DNA from: Pedobacter sp. Leaf176
GTDB taxonomy: Bacteria > Bacteroidota > Bacteroidia > Sphingobacteriales > Sphingobacteriaceae
Length of the DNA: 64,000 nt
Assembly (NCBI RefSeq): GCF_001424305.1
Contig: NZ_LMPD01000001.1
Coordinates: 620,001 to 684,000, forward strand
Direction of reading: 5' to 3'
Positions within the stretch are counted from its first letter, which is position 1; each line of letters opens with the position of its first letter. Below, piece by piece: positions 24,200 to 33,283 of the stretch. Below the pieces are notes generated by a model, which was not told where the DNA came from, ran no database searches, and saw only the letters and a list, made by a program, of their open reading frames with translations. The position numbers and the translations under genes were made by a program.

Positions 24200-26191
24200 T
24201 TATAGTTTCGTTTTTATAATGCTCGATGAGTTATCCAATAATGGTTGTGGAAATTGAGGTTGTTTAAAGAGGCTGATCTTACTCACTTTAGAAGTAATTA
24301 ATATTACCCCATTAGCACCGCTATTTCCATAAGTGGCGTAAGCACCAGCGTCTTTTAAAATTGAAATTGACTCAATCGTTTCAGGATTTATATGTTTCAA
24401 TGCATTGTTTCCCTGTATTACACCATCAAGGACAACTAAAGGCGTTTTTTTTCCTTCAAAATCTTTAATGCTCAATGAAGTTGAAGTCATATTTTCTACA
24501 GTTGGCTTCGATTTTTCACTTTCCGTACTGAGCGTAAAATTTATATTTATATTGTATTTAACGCGGACCGCTTTCCCATTTTGAATGCCAGGTATCCATT
24601 TCGGTGATTCTGCTAATACTCGCTGTGCTTCTTCATCTGTACCGCTGCCTAAGCCGCGGGTAATTTTAATATCGCTTAGTTCGCCGTCTTTTTCCACAGT
24701 AAAAGATAGCCAAACCTTCCCCTGCACGTTATTGTTTTGGGCCGTTTTAGGATATCTGATACTTTTACCTAAATATTCATAAAACTTCTTCATTCCACCT
24801 GGAAATTCTGGAACTTTTTCAATGCTGACAAAGTCATAAACTTTTTCGGTGCCAGCCTCTTCTGTGGCATCGGAAGTTACTGAAGGTGCATAGCCGGTAA
24901 CATTAAGCTGCTCCAATTCTTTGTGGCCTTCAGTATTATTAATGGTTTTATTTTGAATTTCGGATTCGGAACCATTCAATCTAAAAGCGACTTTTAACGC
25001 ATATTTGCCATTCGCTACGTTTTTAAAGCCTTTAAAGGATAGAATTGCTTTCATAACTTCCTCATCACATCCTTTTCCTAAATCTGCATTGGTACTTAAG
25101 TCACTAACTTTGCCGTTTCTTAATGTAAACTTTATCAGCGCGTTACCTTGTAAATTATCTTCTAACGCATCTTTTGGATAGACCACTGACTTACTCAAAA
25201 AATTATAAAAGTCCTCCCAGTCTTGCTCAACTGGTAAATTTTGAATAACAACTTTTGCAGGAGTAGTTTCCGCAAAGTTTAGCTGCATTGGTTCTGTTAC
25301 TATTTCCTGAACCAGCTTAAGCGGTTTCTCCAATGGAATTTGTTCCGAGAAAGCGAGGAGTTTTTGGTTTTTTCTAATGGTAGCCGATGAGAATACGATA
25401 AAAATAGCAAATAATGGAATTGAGATACCATATTTAAGTATTGCCGTCTTCTTAGAACGTTCTTTGTGAAGCATGTATATGCGTCTTTTGACTAAAGATT
25501 TATCGAAGAAATTACTGGTTAAATCATTCGGTCTGATTCCAAATGATTTACTTAAAATCAGCATGGCGTATTCAGCTTTGTCGCCTTGAAATTCAGCGGC
25601 ATGTTCATCTGCTAAGAATTCGTGAATATTTTTTATCGCTTTTTTATAAAAATAAATTACAGGATTAAACCAGGTTACGATTCCGATTGCTTCGAAAAAT
25701 AAGATGTCCAGGCTATGCCATTGTTTAATGTGCGCTTCCTCATGACTATCAATTACAGCCCTTTGCGGAAGCGCCGAATCAATCACTTTCTTGCCAAAAA
25801 AAGAAAAAGCTGAGCCTTCTTTTGCTCTTCTGATAAGTCTGTTTACGAGAAGCAGGTTGAAAATTAAACGGGAAAAGAAGAATAGAATTCCACCGCAATA
25901 TGCATACACAAATAAGTTAGCCCAATTAAAGTTCCCTTGCCCTTCTGTTACAATTGTAGCTTGTTGTAAAACAGCATCCCATCTAACGGTAGTATAAACC
26001 TGTTGGGCTACCCTTTGTTCGGTAAGCCATTCTAATCGTATAAACGGTATGCTCAGGGATAAAATCCCTGCTGTAACCAAATAGAAACGATTTAGAGTAA
26101 AATAGGTTTCCTTATCTAAAAGCAGCTTGTAAAAGCCGTAAAAAACAATTAAATATAAGTTTACCTGCAGAAGGTAATGGGCAAAACTCAT
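24200..26191 (-). CDS. M56 (BlaR1-like) metallopeptidase with two TonB C-terminal domains and a plug domain
   Basis: A 663-residue membrane protein. Residues 1-120 hold three to four helices; the zinc motif is HEEAH at 150-154, with HEFLADEHA at 190-198 giving the third ligand E191; a further helix is at about 252-272. The C-terminal part is periplasmic: TonB-type domain at about 315-405, a second at 450-553 (PEFPGGMKKFYEYLGKSI), and a TonB-receptor plug-like segment at 581-637 (PLVVLDGVIQG, INPETIESISILKDAGAYATYG, NGVILITSK). In BlaR1 the peptidase cleaves the BlaI repressor; the BlaI homologue is encoded just upstream and overlaps by four bases. Ligand is unknown; the C-terminal modules replace the penicillin-binding sensor. 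Confidence 0.9.
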   Translation of the reverse strand: MSFAHYLLQVNLYLIVFYGFYKLLLDKETYFTLNRFYLVTAGILSLSIPFIRLEWLTEQRVAQQVYTTVRWDAVLQQATIVTEGQGNFNWANLFVYAYCGGILFFFSRLIFNLLLVNRLIRRAKEGSAFSFFGKKVIDSALPQRAVIDSHEEAHIKQWHSLDILFFEAIGIVTWFNPVIYFYKKAIKNIHEFLADEHAAEFQGDKAEYAMLILSKSFGIRPNDLTSNFFDKSLVKRRIYMLHKERSKKTAILKYGISIPLFAIFIVFSSATIRKNQKLLAFSEQIPLEKPLKLVQEIVTEPMQLNFAETTPAKVVIQNLPVEQDWEDFYNFLSKSVVYPKDALEDNLQGNALIKFTLRNGKVSDLSTNADLGKGCDEEVMKAILSFKGFKNVANGKYALKVAFRLNGSESEIQNKTINNTEGHKELEQLNVTGYAPSVTSDATEEAGTEKVYDFVSIEKVPEFPGGMKKFYEYLGKSIRYPKTAQNNNVQGKVWLSFTVEKDGELSDIKITRGLGSGTDEEAQRVLAESPKWIPGIQNGKAVRVKYNININFTLSTESEKSKPTVENMTSTSLSIKDFEGKKTPLVVLDGVIQGNNALKHINPETIESISILKDAGAYATYGNSGANGVILITSKVSKISLFKQPQFPQPLLDNSSSIIKTKL

Positions 26192-26565
26192 CTTGGTTTG
26201 TGTTTAATTTTATTAATCATTTTTAAAATTTCATCCACATCACTTAAATCCAGTTTCTCTTCTTTAACAAAAAATGAAAACATACTTTCTACTGAGTTTT
26301 CGAAATAATTACCCAATAATTTTTCGGTAGCATGGCGTTTATATTCTTCTTTACTGATTAAAGGATGGTACTGGTGTGCTTTACCGAAAGCTTCATGTCC
26401 AATAAATCCTTTAGTTTCAAGAATTCTGATGATTGTAGATACTGTATTATAGGCTGGTTTTGGAAATGGTAATTCATCAATTACCTCTTTAACAAATGCT
26501 TTTTCCAATTGCCACAACACTTGCATAATTTGCTCTTCAGCTTTAGTTAAATCTTTAATATCCAT
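26188..26565 (-). CDS. BlaI/MecI-family transcriptional repressor
   Basis: A 125-residue winged helix repressor. Its N-terminal part LTKAEEQIMQVLWQLEKAFVKEVIDELP and YNTVSTIIRILETKGFIGHEAFGKAHQYHPLISKEEY matches the BlaI HTH and wing; the C-terminal half would be the dimerisation region and the likely peptidase cleavage zone. The next gene, the M56 peptidase, starts inside it (four-base overlap), a BlaI-BlaR1 order. It probably represses this operon; a perfect dyad ACAGACA-N5-TGTCTGT lies 19 bases upstream. Confidence 0.93.
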   Translation of the reverse strand: MDIKDLTKAEEQIMQVLWQLEKAFVKEVIDELPFPKPAYNTVSTIIRILETKGFIGHEAFGKAHQYHPLISKEEYKRHATEKLLGNYFENSVESMFSFFVKEEKLDLSDVDEILKMINKIKHKPR

Positions 26566-26583
26566 TTTATTTTGATTATAGAA

Positions 26584-26602
26584 ACAGACAAAATATGTCT
26601 GT
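26584..26602. promoter_or_regulatory. Candidate BlaI operator
   Basis: ACAGACA (26584-26590), spacer AAATA, TGTCTGT (26596-26602): a perfect 7+5+7 inverted repeat located 19 bases upstream of the BlaI homologue start. BlaI family operators are short dyads with a core of TACA/TGTA; this one has ACA/TGT ends, so the match to the usual motif is partial. It would cover the transcription start region. Confidence 0.55.
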
Positions 26603-26672
26603 GATATTAAAGTTAAAACTAATTAATTAGTTAAACAAATATTTTGGCAATTATTTTTTACTCGTTTTAGGT

Positions 26673-27314
26673 TTAAATTTTAATGAGATTGTGCTTAATT
26701 CCGTAAACAACCAAGCCGGTTCTCGTTTTTATATTGAGTTTGGCGAACAAAGATTCGCGGTAATTATCTACTGTTCTAGGGCTGATATTCATCAGTTCTG
26801 CAATTTCTTTATAGGTAAATTCCGTACTGCAGTGCTGCAGAAATGTGAGTTCTTTTTCTGTAATTAGAGGTTTCGGTTCTTCTTGTTTAAGTGAAAATAG
26901 TAATCTTCCGGAAACCATTTCATTTATATAGAAACCTTTATCAATAATGGCTTTGATTGCTGCGATTAACTCGGACGGTGTGGAGCCTTTCAAAACATAG
27001 CCTCCCGCACCTGCTTTTAACATTCCGATTATTGCATTTTCATCTTCATGCATGCTCAGGGCCAACACATTTACCCGTGGATATTCTTTTTTTACATAGC
27101 GGGTTGCCGCGTAACCATCCATGATCGGCATATTAATATCCATTAAGACAAGCTGTACATCTGGATTTAGTTGCAACTGTTTTTGCATGTCGATGCCATT
27201 TTTAGCCTCAAAAACGACTTTTATTTCATCAAATTCTGATAAAAGATTGGCAACACCTGAACGAAAAAGCGTATGGTCGTCTACAATGCCTATAGATAAG
27301 ATTTCTGTTTGCAT
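26673..27314 (-). CDS. NarL/FixJ-family response regulator
   Basis: A 213-residue response regulator. The receiver has the acidic pair VDDH, the phospho-Asp in LVLMDINMPIMDG and the Lys in VLKGSTPSEL; a LuxR-type HTH ends the protein (LITEKELTFLQHCSTEFTYKEIAELMNISPRTVDNYRESLFAKLN). ATG 27314 is taken; the 16 codons upstream overlap the kinase gene. The kinase stop lies at 27316, so the two are effectively coupled. Confidence 0.94.
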   Translation of the reverse strand: MQTEILSIGIVDDHTLFRSGVANLLSEFDEIKVVFEAKNGIDMQKQLQLNPDVQLVLMDINMPIMDGYAATRYVKKEYPRVNVLALSMHEDENAIIGMLKAGAGGYVLKGSTPSELIAAIKAIIDKGFYINEMVSGRLLFSLKQEEPKPLITEKELTFLQHCSTEFTYKEIAELMNISPRTVDNYRESLFAKLNIKTRTGLVVYGIKHNLIKI

Positions 27315-27315
27315 A

Positions 27316-28107
27316 CTATGGATATGGTATTTCAATGAAAATAGAGGTGCCTTTTTCCACAACCGAATTTACTTCTATTTTTCCTTTTATTAATTCCACT
27401 CTTTTTTGAATAGATGCCAGGCCTATCCCGGTTTTCTTAGTTCTGGCTGCCTCATAGTCAAAACCGATACCGTTTTCTTTAACCGTTAAGAATAAGGTTT
27501 CATTTTTCAGATAGGTATCGATATGAATTGAAGTCGCCTGTGCATGTTTAATAATATTGTTTATTATTTCCTGCAAGAGCCGGAGAATAATTAAATCCTT
27601 ATCGGGAGAAGAAACACTTAATTCCAATAAATTGTTGCTCACCTGAAGTTCATAACCGCCAACTCTTTTTAACCAGTTTATTTCCTGTTCTATCGCATTT
27701 CCGATACCAGATTCGACAATTTGTTCTCCATGTAAAATTTTGGCAAGCTCTCTTATTTCTTTAATTGATTTATTAACCAAAGAAAGTGAATTTTCTATTT
27801 TTTCAGAAGCTTTCTCATTTTCAGGTACATTTATGGAATTTAAAGTTAAGGTTGTTAAACTTAATAACTGGCCAATATTGTCATGCAGTTCGGTCGCGAT
27901 AGTTTGCATGGTTTGTTCCTGAACTTCGATATGCGTTTTTAATATTTCGGATTCAAACTTTTGACGCATGTTTTCTTTTTCCACAAAATGATTTTTTTTG
28001 TGACGATTATACGATCTGATGTAAAGTAATAAGAATATTGGCATCAATAAAAAAACCAATGAGGCTAATAAAATTATTGACATACTTTCCGTTGGCGAGC
28101 TCTGCAT
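27316..28107 (-). CDS. Sensor histidine kinase, HisKA_3 / NarX type
   Basis: A roughly 263-residue kinase with one N-terminal membrane helix (about residues 9-32), a coiled stretch, then the HisKA_3 motif ATELHDNIGQLLSLTTL, and the GHKL ATPase: EIINNIIKHAQA (N box), TVKENGIGFD (G1) and TGIGLASIQKRVELIKG (G2). It has no input domain of its own, so sensing may depend on the membrane protein encoded upstream, with which it overlaps. ATG 28107 is chosen over the TTG at 28125; 28083 would also work. Confidence 0.9.
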   Translation of the reverse strand: MQSSPTESMSIILLASLVFLLMPIFLLLYIRSYNRHKKNHFVEKENMRQKFESEILKTHIEVQEQTMQTIATELHDNIGQLLSLTTLTLNSINVPENEKASEKIENSLSLVNKSIKEIRELAKILHGEQIVESGIGNAIEQEINWLKRVGGYELQVSNNLLELSVSSPDKDLIILRLLQEIINNIIKHAQATSIHIDTYLKNETLFLTVKENGIGFDYEAARTKKTGIGLASIQKRVELIKGKIEVNSVVEKGTSIFIEIPYP

Positions 28108-28724
28108 ATAAAGGCGTAAATCCAAAAACCGTGTAAGAATACGTTAAGTGTATTGTATATAAATAGTCTGGTGCCATACTTTCCGAATGAATTTTCTCGA
28201 ATGATATCATCAAAAAAATTAGCTAATGTGCCACCAAAGTAAAAAATTAACGTACCGCCAATCCACCAGAATGCGGGGTGGAATTTTAAGTCAACATAAT
28301 TCTCATCTTTAAGCAGCAGATAAAAATACATCAGGGCATATACAACAAACACAACCGAAATAATACTTACGGTAAGTATGTTATAGCTATTTATTCCATA
28401 GAAAATAAAATACCCAATATAGATTATCAGGATAGCCAAATAAACTGAAAATATTAGCTTTTTAATATCCGCATACTCATTTAGAAATACGTAAAAGCCA
28501 TAGGAAATAAAGCTAATTTCTATAAAGATATAGATGTTGTAAACCAGGAGGTTAGTATGGTAAGTTTTTGCACAGAACTTACCCAGTATTTCGGTTCCTA
28601 CAGATAAAAAAAGATAAAGTAATAAGGTTCGCCAGAAAACAGATTTATCTCTTATTAGAAATATAATTCCAAAAAACAAACTTATAAGCTCTGTAATTAC
28701 TATAAAACTAAAAAGGTATCGCAT
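28074..28724 (-). CDS. Polytopic membrane protein of a two-component operon
   Basis: A 216-residue protein with about six or seven membrane helices (roughly 5-23, 32-46, 60-80, 90-108, 118-138, 155-170, 190-208). The conserved-looking end FHPAFWWIGGTLIFYFGGTLANFFDD is recognisable from other Bacteroidota proteins that precede a histidine kinase, but I know no function. The gene overlaps the kinase start, so it is translated with it; a role as sensor or accessory of the kinase is a reasonable guess. Confidence 0.7.
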   Translation of the reverse strand: MRYLFSFIVITELISLFFGIIFLIRDKSVFWRTLLLYLFLSVGTEILGKFCAKTYHTNLLVYNIYIFIEISFISYGFYVFLNEYADIKKLIFSVYLAILIIYIGYFIFYGINSYNILTVSIISVVFVVYALMYFYLLLKDENYVDLKFHPAFWWIGGTLIFYFGGTLANFFDDIIRENSFGKYGTRLFIYNTLNVFLHGFWIYAFICRARQRKVCQ

Positions 28725-28750
28725 TAAGGGTGGTGTTAGTCATCTTAATA

Positions 28751-29233
28751 TTAGTTCATTAAAGGACTTCCACCATCACATTCATTTGGGCACAAGCCCC
28801 CTCTGTTATCCGGATCTGTTGGTAAAGGAGGGTTGCAAATTGGGTGATTTCCTTTTTTATGAGGATGGCCATGGCCTAATTTATCCGTAAAATAATCTGT
28901 TTTTGGCACACCATTAATTACTTTGGTAACAACAAACAGTACGGTATTCATATCAACATAACTATCCGGTATTTTATCTCCATAATCCAATTTATTAATT
29001 GCGTCGATTATTTCCTGAGTATACCTTGCGAAATAGACCCTTACACCATCTCCGCCAAAACTTTTTACCTTTTCGGCAAGTTGGGCAATTTGCCCGGCCG
29101 GAAACCATGCTGCTTCAGTATAGGTGCCTTTACCAGTTGTTTGGCATTCTCTAAAGGCTGCAGTCATTTTTTTAGCAATATCTAAGGGGACGGTATTTTC
29201 TGAACCATCTTTTGTAAGGAATTTTTCTGTCAT
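28751..29233 (-). CDS. Hypothetical protein heading a two-component operon
   Basis: A 160-residue protein without signal peptide. Residues 1-110 look like a globular alpha/beta domain (SFGGDGVRVYFARY and DMNTVLFVVTKV strands); the tail is rich in His, Pro and Cys (DKLGHGHPHKKGNHPICNPP, CPNECDGG), suggesting metal binding. I do not recognise the family. It starts the four-gene run 29233-26673 (gap of 26 bases to the membrane protein) and could act in the same response pathway. Confidence 0.6.
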   Translation of the reverse strand: MTEKFLTKDGSENTVPLDIAKKMTAAFRECQTTGKGTYTEAAWFPAGQIAQLAEKVKSFGGDGVRVYFARYTQEIIDAINKLDYGDKIPDSYVDMNTVLFVVTKVINGVPKTDYFTDKLGHGHPHKKGNHPICNPPLPTDPDNRGGLCPNECDGGSPLMN

Positions 29234-29289
29234 AAGGATTGTTTGTTTACGGCTTAAAAATGGTTATAAATACGCAGTTTATCAACCGT

Positions 29290-29321
29290 AAAATTACCTT
29301 CAAAATTACCGTAAAATTACC
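29290..29321. repeat. Three AAAATTACC direct repeats
   Basis: AAAATTACC occurs at 29290, 29302 and 29313, spaced 12 and 11 bases, 57-88 bases upstream of the 29233 gene (reading GGTAATTTT on that strand). Near-helical spacing fits cooperative binding of a regulator on one face of DNA. The rest of the 501-base gap (29234-29734) is AT-rich and otherwise empty apart from the terminator at 29689. Confidence 0.5.
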
Positions 29322-29682
29322 CTGTTAAAAAGGGTGTTTCAATCCTGAGATTTAGTGTTTATACATTTAAATTTGAATCAATGAAAGCGTAATGATTAGG
29401 CTTTTTAATTGAGAGCCAAATCATTTAAATAAAGTAGAAACCAAACTGCCTGACTATATCACTACAAATTACTTATTGATTTTATTTGTAATATTTCCGG
29501 AAGAAATATAAAATAAAGAGAATTTTAAAGGAATTTAATGATTACAACATATGTATCGTCTGGTTAAATAATATTAAAAAGATTGCTGTCGCAGCACGCC
29601 TCTCAAACACCTCAATTAAATTGCTTACATCAGTAAGCCATCTATCTTTTTAGCTTTAGTTAGGATTGTGAAAACAATCCAA

Positions 29683-29711
29683 AGAAAAGGTCCCGATGAA
29701 AATCGGGACCA
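29683..29711 (-). terminator. Terminator of the M28 peptidase gene
   Basis: GGTCCCGAT / ATCGGGACC (29689-29697, 29702-29710), loop of four, followed on the minus strand by TTTTCTTT. The peptidase gene ends at 29735. Confidence 0.82.
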
Positions 29712-29734
29712 TTCTTATTTGAGCATATTTAAAT

Positions 29735-31327
29735 TTAATTACGGGCAGGTGCAGTCGCTCCGCTTGAAGCCGCGGCAGGTGCAGTTGGCAACGCCTTTCT
29801 TGGGATTTGTGCATCGCGTTGCGATGTATTATAGACGAAAGATGCAATAATTGTTGCAGCCTGCTTTAAATCGTCTTCAACTAACCTATCGTAAGTATCC
29901 ATATTACTATGGTGTGTACGTGTATTGTAATCCATTGGGTCTTGAATAAACTGGAAGCCAGGAATACCAACAGCATCAAATGCCTGGTGATCGGTACCAC
30001 CAGTGTTGCTCACCGTAATTGTAGTTGCGCCTAAATCTGCGAATGGGGTTAGCCAGCTTTTAAAAATTGGGCCTGCTGCTTCGTTACCTTGCAAATAAAC
30101 GCCTCTGATTTTTCCTGTTCCGTTATCTAAGTTATAATATGCAGATATTTTTTTCTGATCGGTTGTTAAAACCATGGTTTTCGGGTCGCCAAAGTGTTTT
30201 GCAACGTAACCTCTTGAACCAAATAAGCCCTGTTCTTCTGAACTCCACAGTGCGATGCGGATGGTGCGTTTTGGCTTAAATTCTATTGATTTTAAAATCC
30301 GCATCGCTTCCATCATAACTGCGGAACCCGCTGCATTGTCTGTTGCCCCCGTTGCGGCGTGCCACGAATCAAAATGACCACCAATCATCACCAATTCATC
30401 TTTAAGTTTTTTATCCGTACCAGGAATTTCAGCGATTACGTTATAGCCCTTAGGATCTTGATCGTAAAAAGAAGTTTTGATGTCTGCCTCTAGTTCTACC
30501 GGTTTGCCAGCACGTAATAAGCGAAGGATGTGCAAATAGTCTTCAGCTGCAACTTCGAGTTCAGGAGAAACGGGTTTAGCATCTAAAGCGTAAGAAGCTC
30601 CATTGCTTGTAAAGAAAGTTCCTTGTCCGCCGCGGGCATAGGTTAAAATTAAGCCTACTTTTTCTTCAACAAGCATTGCGCTCATTGCCGCGCGTACCTC
30701 ACGCATTTTCATCATTTGCGCCATCATGTTGTTTGCTCCACCAGGGCGAGGTCCTCTCTGACCGCTAGCCATAGGTTTTGCTTCTGCCATTTTAGCCAGA
30801 GTTGTATCTGCATAGCGAGAAAAATCTGGTCTGGCTCCGCTTGTTAATGGCGCACCAGCATCCATCATAACAATTTTACCGGCTAACTTGCCTTTGTATT
30901 TTGCTAAGTCGGCAACACTATCTGCTTTAATTAATACCACATTAGATTTAATCGGGCCGTTGGTTCCTGGTGTCCAGGCCTTTGGAGATGCAATAATTGC
31001 ATGATAATACGGCAGCGTTGTGGCGGCATAATATTTATCGACCTGCCATCCTTTGCCAAAAGTACCCCAGGCTTCTAAGTGTACATTTTTTAATCCCCAA
31101 TCGGTTAGTTGTTTCATTGCCCATTCCTGCGCTCTTTTTAAACCAGGTGAATTCGATAAACGTGGTCCATTAGCATCAGTAAGATTGAATGAAATGTCCA
31201 TTACTTTGGAATTTTCTAATCCTTCTTTTCTGATTTTTGATACAATGGCTGCATCGGGGGCTTCTTGAGCAAAAGCATACATGCATAAGCACAAAGCGAA
31301 TGCTGTTGTTGTAAATCTTTTTATCAT
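29735..31327 (-). CDS. Secreted M28-family metallopeptidase
   Basis: A 530-residue exported peptidase with an N-terminal signal peptide (TTTAFALCLCMYAFA). It has a PA-like inserted domain (about residues 100-260) and an M28 catalytic domain: GGHFDSWHAATGATDNAAGSAVMME carries the first His and bridging Asp, SSEEQGLFGSRGY the catalytic Glu pair, LDNGTGK and NTGGTDHQAFD the remaining ligands. Zinc aminopeptidases or glutamyl carboxypeptidases of this type act in the periplasm or outside. It ends with Ala/Pro-rich repeats (PTAPAAASSGATAPARN). It is monocistronic with its own terminator. Confidence 0.93.
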   Translation of the reverse strand: MIKRFTTTAFALCLCMYAFAQEAPDAAIVSKIRKEGLENSKVMDISFNLTDANGPRLSNSPGLKRAQEWAMKQLTDWGLKNVHLEAWGTFGKGWQVDKYYAATTLPYYHAIIASPKAWTPGTNGPIKSNVVLIKADSVADLAKYKGKLAGKIVMMDAGAPLTSGARPDFSRYADTTLAKMAEAKPMASGQRGPRPGGANNMMAQMMKMREVRAAMSAMLVEEKVGLILTYARGGQGTFFTSNGASYALDAKPVSPELEVAAEDYLHILRLLRAGKPVELEADIKTSFYDQDPKGYNVIAEIPGTDKKLKDELVMIGGHFDSWHAATGATDNAAGSAVMMEAMRILKSIEFKPKRTIRIALWSSEEQGLFGSRGYVAKHFGDPKTMVLTTDQKKISAYYNLDNGTGKIRGVYLQGNEAAGPIFKSWLTPFADLGATTITVSNTGGTDHQAFDAVGIPGFQFIQDPMDYNTRTHHSNMDTYDRLVEDDLKQAATIIASFVYNTSQRDAQIPRKALPTAPAAASSGATAPARN

Positions 31328-31572
31328 TTTTAAGTTAGGTTGGTTATTTTCTACCTAAAAATAAGTTTAATTATAGATTAAACGCTTTTACCATGAGATT
31401 TTTACATGAATTTCGACGCATTTGATCCGGTAAAGATAATGGGAGCGAAAATTTTTGATTAAAACCTTATTGAAGGAAGATTATCGCAATTTTGGTTTTT
31501 TGGTGCAGCCTTAGAACGAAAAAGGGTGTGCTTTAACTGGAATATTTTAATTCCTTCCAAAAAATCTGATAA

Positions 31573-32370
31573 TTATTTTATACTTTTTTTAGAAACGATA
31601 AGGTAGCCGATAACGAAGAGCACGGCAGCATAAATTAAACTGGTGTAAACCTCTTTCGTAAAAATGTCGAAGGCTAGAGGGTCGCCGCCAGACTTTACTT
31701 TTGTAATCCTTAAAGCAAGCGTTGGTAAGCTATACGGAATTAGGTAAGCGTACTGCCAATTTAAACTTGCTGTTACGATACCCATTATGGTGCCTACGAA
31801 ACCGATACCCATAGGTTTTAAAAAATCGCCCCAAACTAAGCTTAAAATAAATTGAAGTGATAAAATCCCTAAAGATGAAAGGAATAATTTAGCATAAGAA
31901 TTAAACAGAATTGTCGATGGATTGTATTCGTTGAATGTGTATTTTGGAACTGATGCCTGTAGTAAATGGCCAAGACCATAGGTTAATGCGGCAAACAAAG
32001 CGAGGCAAATAAATATTAATAAGACGGCATACAAATACTTGGCAGCATATATAGAGAACTTATTTAACGGTTGGGCAAAAAGCGTTTTCCAGGTATCGTT
32101 TTTATGTTCGATGTTGTTGACCGAAAAGGCCATAAAAATAACATAGAAAGGCATAATCAGCATGCCCATAACATTTAAAGTTGCACCACTGTAATGCGCC
32201 CAAAGCAATAAGCCAGGGTAACCCATTTTAAGTATTTTATCCGAGTTGGCATAAAAACCGAACGAGACTAAGCTGCAAATAACAACTGGAAGTAAAATCG
32301 CGGCCCAAAATGCCAGTGTTTTTCTTGATTTGTAAAATTCGGAAACTAGAGAAATATAAAGTGAGCGCAT
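31573..32370 (-). CDS. ABC transporter permease
   Basis: A 265-residue membrane protein with six predicted helices, starting YISLVSEFYKSRKTLAFWAAILLPVVICS. It is of the ABC-2 / lantibiotic-immunity permease type that pairs with a single ATPase. It follows the ATPase gene by two bases and so is the last gene of a three-gene operon beside a LytTR two-component system, an arrangement often linked to antimicrobial peptide sensing or resistance. The substrate is not known. Confidence 0.85.
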   Translation of the reverse strand: MRSLYISLVSEFYKSRKTLAFWAAILLPVVICSLVSFGFYANSDKILKMGYPGLLLWAHYSGATLNVMGMLIMPFYVIFMAFSVNNIEHKNDTWKTLFAQPLNKFSIYAAKYLYAVLLIFICLALFAALTYGLGHLLQASVPKYTFNEYNPSTILFNSYAKLFLSSLGILSLQFILSLVWGDFLKPMGIGFVGTIMGIVTASLNWQYAYLIPYSLPTLALRITKVKSGGDPLAFDIFTKEVYTSLIYAAVLFVIGYLIVSKKSIK

Positions 32371-32372
32371 GG

Positions 32373-33281
32373 TTAATTATTTTTAGTGATATCCAGGAAA
32401 AGATTTTCTAAATCTTTTCTCTGTTTATAAAGACTGGAAACCGTAAAGCCGTTTTTAATTAAAAGCGTGTTCAGGATTCCGCTGTCTTCCGGAGAAGTAA
32501 AGGGTACAATTATCTTTCTATCTGTTTGCTCGATAATTTCATAACCCGAATCAGCAATTAGGATTGCTGCATTTACGATATCATCAATTTCAATTTCGAG
32601 CATTGGTTTGCTGAGTAGGTGCAGTTCATTTATGGTGCCTTGAAACAGTAATTGTCCTTTATTTATAATGCCAACGTGTGTTGCCGTGCGTTCTATTTCT
32701 GCTAATAAATGACTTGAAACTAAAATGGTTTTGTTATGTTTCGATGCCAGATCTATCATCAAATTACGGACTTCAATAATCCCATTTGGATCTAAGCCGT
32801 TCGTAGGTTCATCTAATAATAAGAGTTCGGGATCGGAAATAAGTGCCAGAGCAATGCCTAACCGCTGTTTCATGCCTAAAGAGTATTTACCCGATTTTTT
32901 ATTTGCAGCTTCGGATAAGCCCACCAATGCAAGCATTTCATCGGCTTTACTTTTTTTAATTCCTAAGAGAATACAGCGGTTGATAAGATTCTCTTTTCCG
33001 GTTAAATGACCGTAAATGGCGGGTTGTTCTACTAAAGCACCTACACGCCTTAAAGTCGCAATGCGATTGCTGTTAATTTCTTTACCAAAAATAAAAACCT
33101 GATCAGCAGGAGACTGAAGCAGGTTTAACAAAATTTTTATTGTAGTGGTTTTGCCAGCACCATTGGGCCCTAAAAAACCATAAATGCTACCTTTTGGTAC
33201 TTGCAGTAATAAATCTTTAACAACGGTTTGATTGCCAAAGTTATAATTTAACCCTACGGTTTCAATGGCGAAATTGCTCAT
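32373..33281 (-). CDS. ABC transporter ATP-binding protein
   Basis: A 302-residue ATPase. Walker A is GPNGAGKTTTIK, Q-loop GALVEQPAIYGHLTG, signature YSLGMKQRLGIALAL, Walker B LLLLDEPTNGLDP, and the H-loop VSSHLLAEIERTATHVG. The C-terminal extension (residues 215-302) is the type seen in bacitracin/BcrA-like exporters. It drives the permease encoded two bases downstream; it starts three bases after the small protein gene at 33284. Confidence 0.95.
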   Translation of the reverse strand: MSNFAIETVGLNYNFGNQTVVKDLLLQVPKGSIYGFLGPNGAGKTTTIKILLNLLQSPADQVFIFGKEINSNRIATLRRVGALVEQPAIYGHLTGKENLINRCILLGIKKSKADEMLALVGLSEAANKKSGKYSLGMKQRLGIALALISDPELLLLDEPTNGLDPNGIIEVRNLMIDLASKHNKTILVSSHLLAEIERTATHVGIINKGQLLFQGTINELHLLSKPMLEIEIDDIVNAAILIADSGYEIIEQTDRKIIVPFTSPEDSGILNTLLIKNGFTVSSLYKQRKDLENLFLDITKNN

Positions 33282-33283
33282 GC

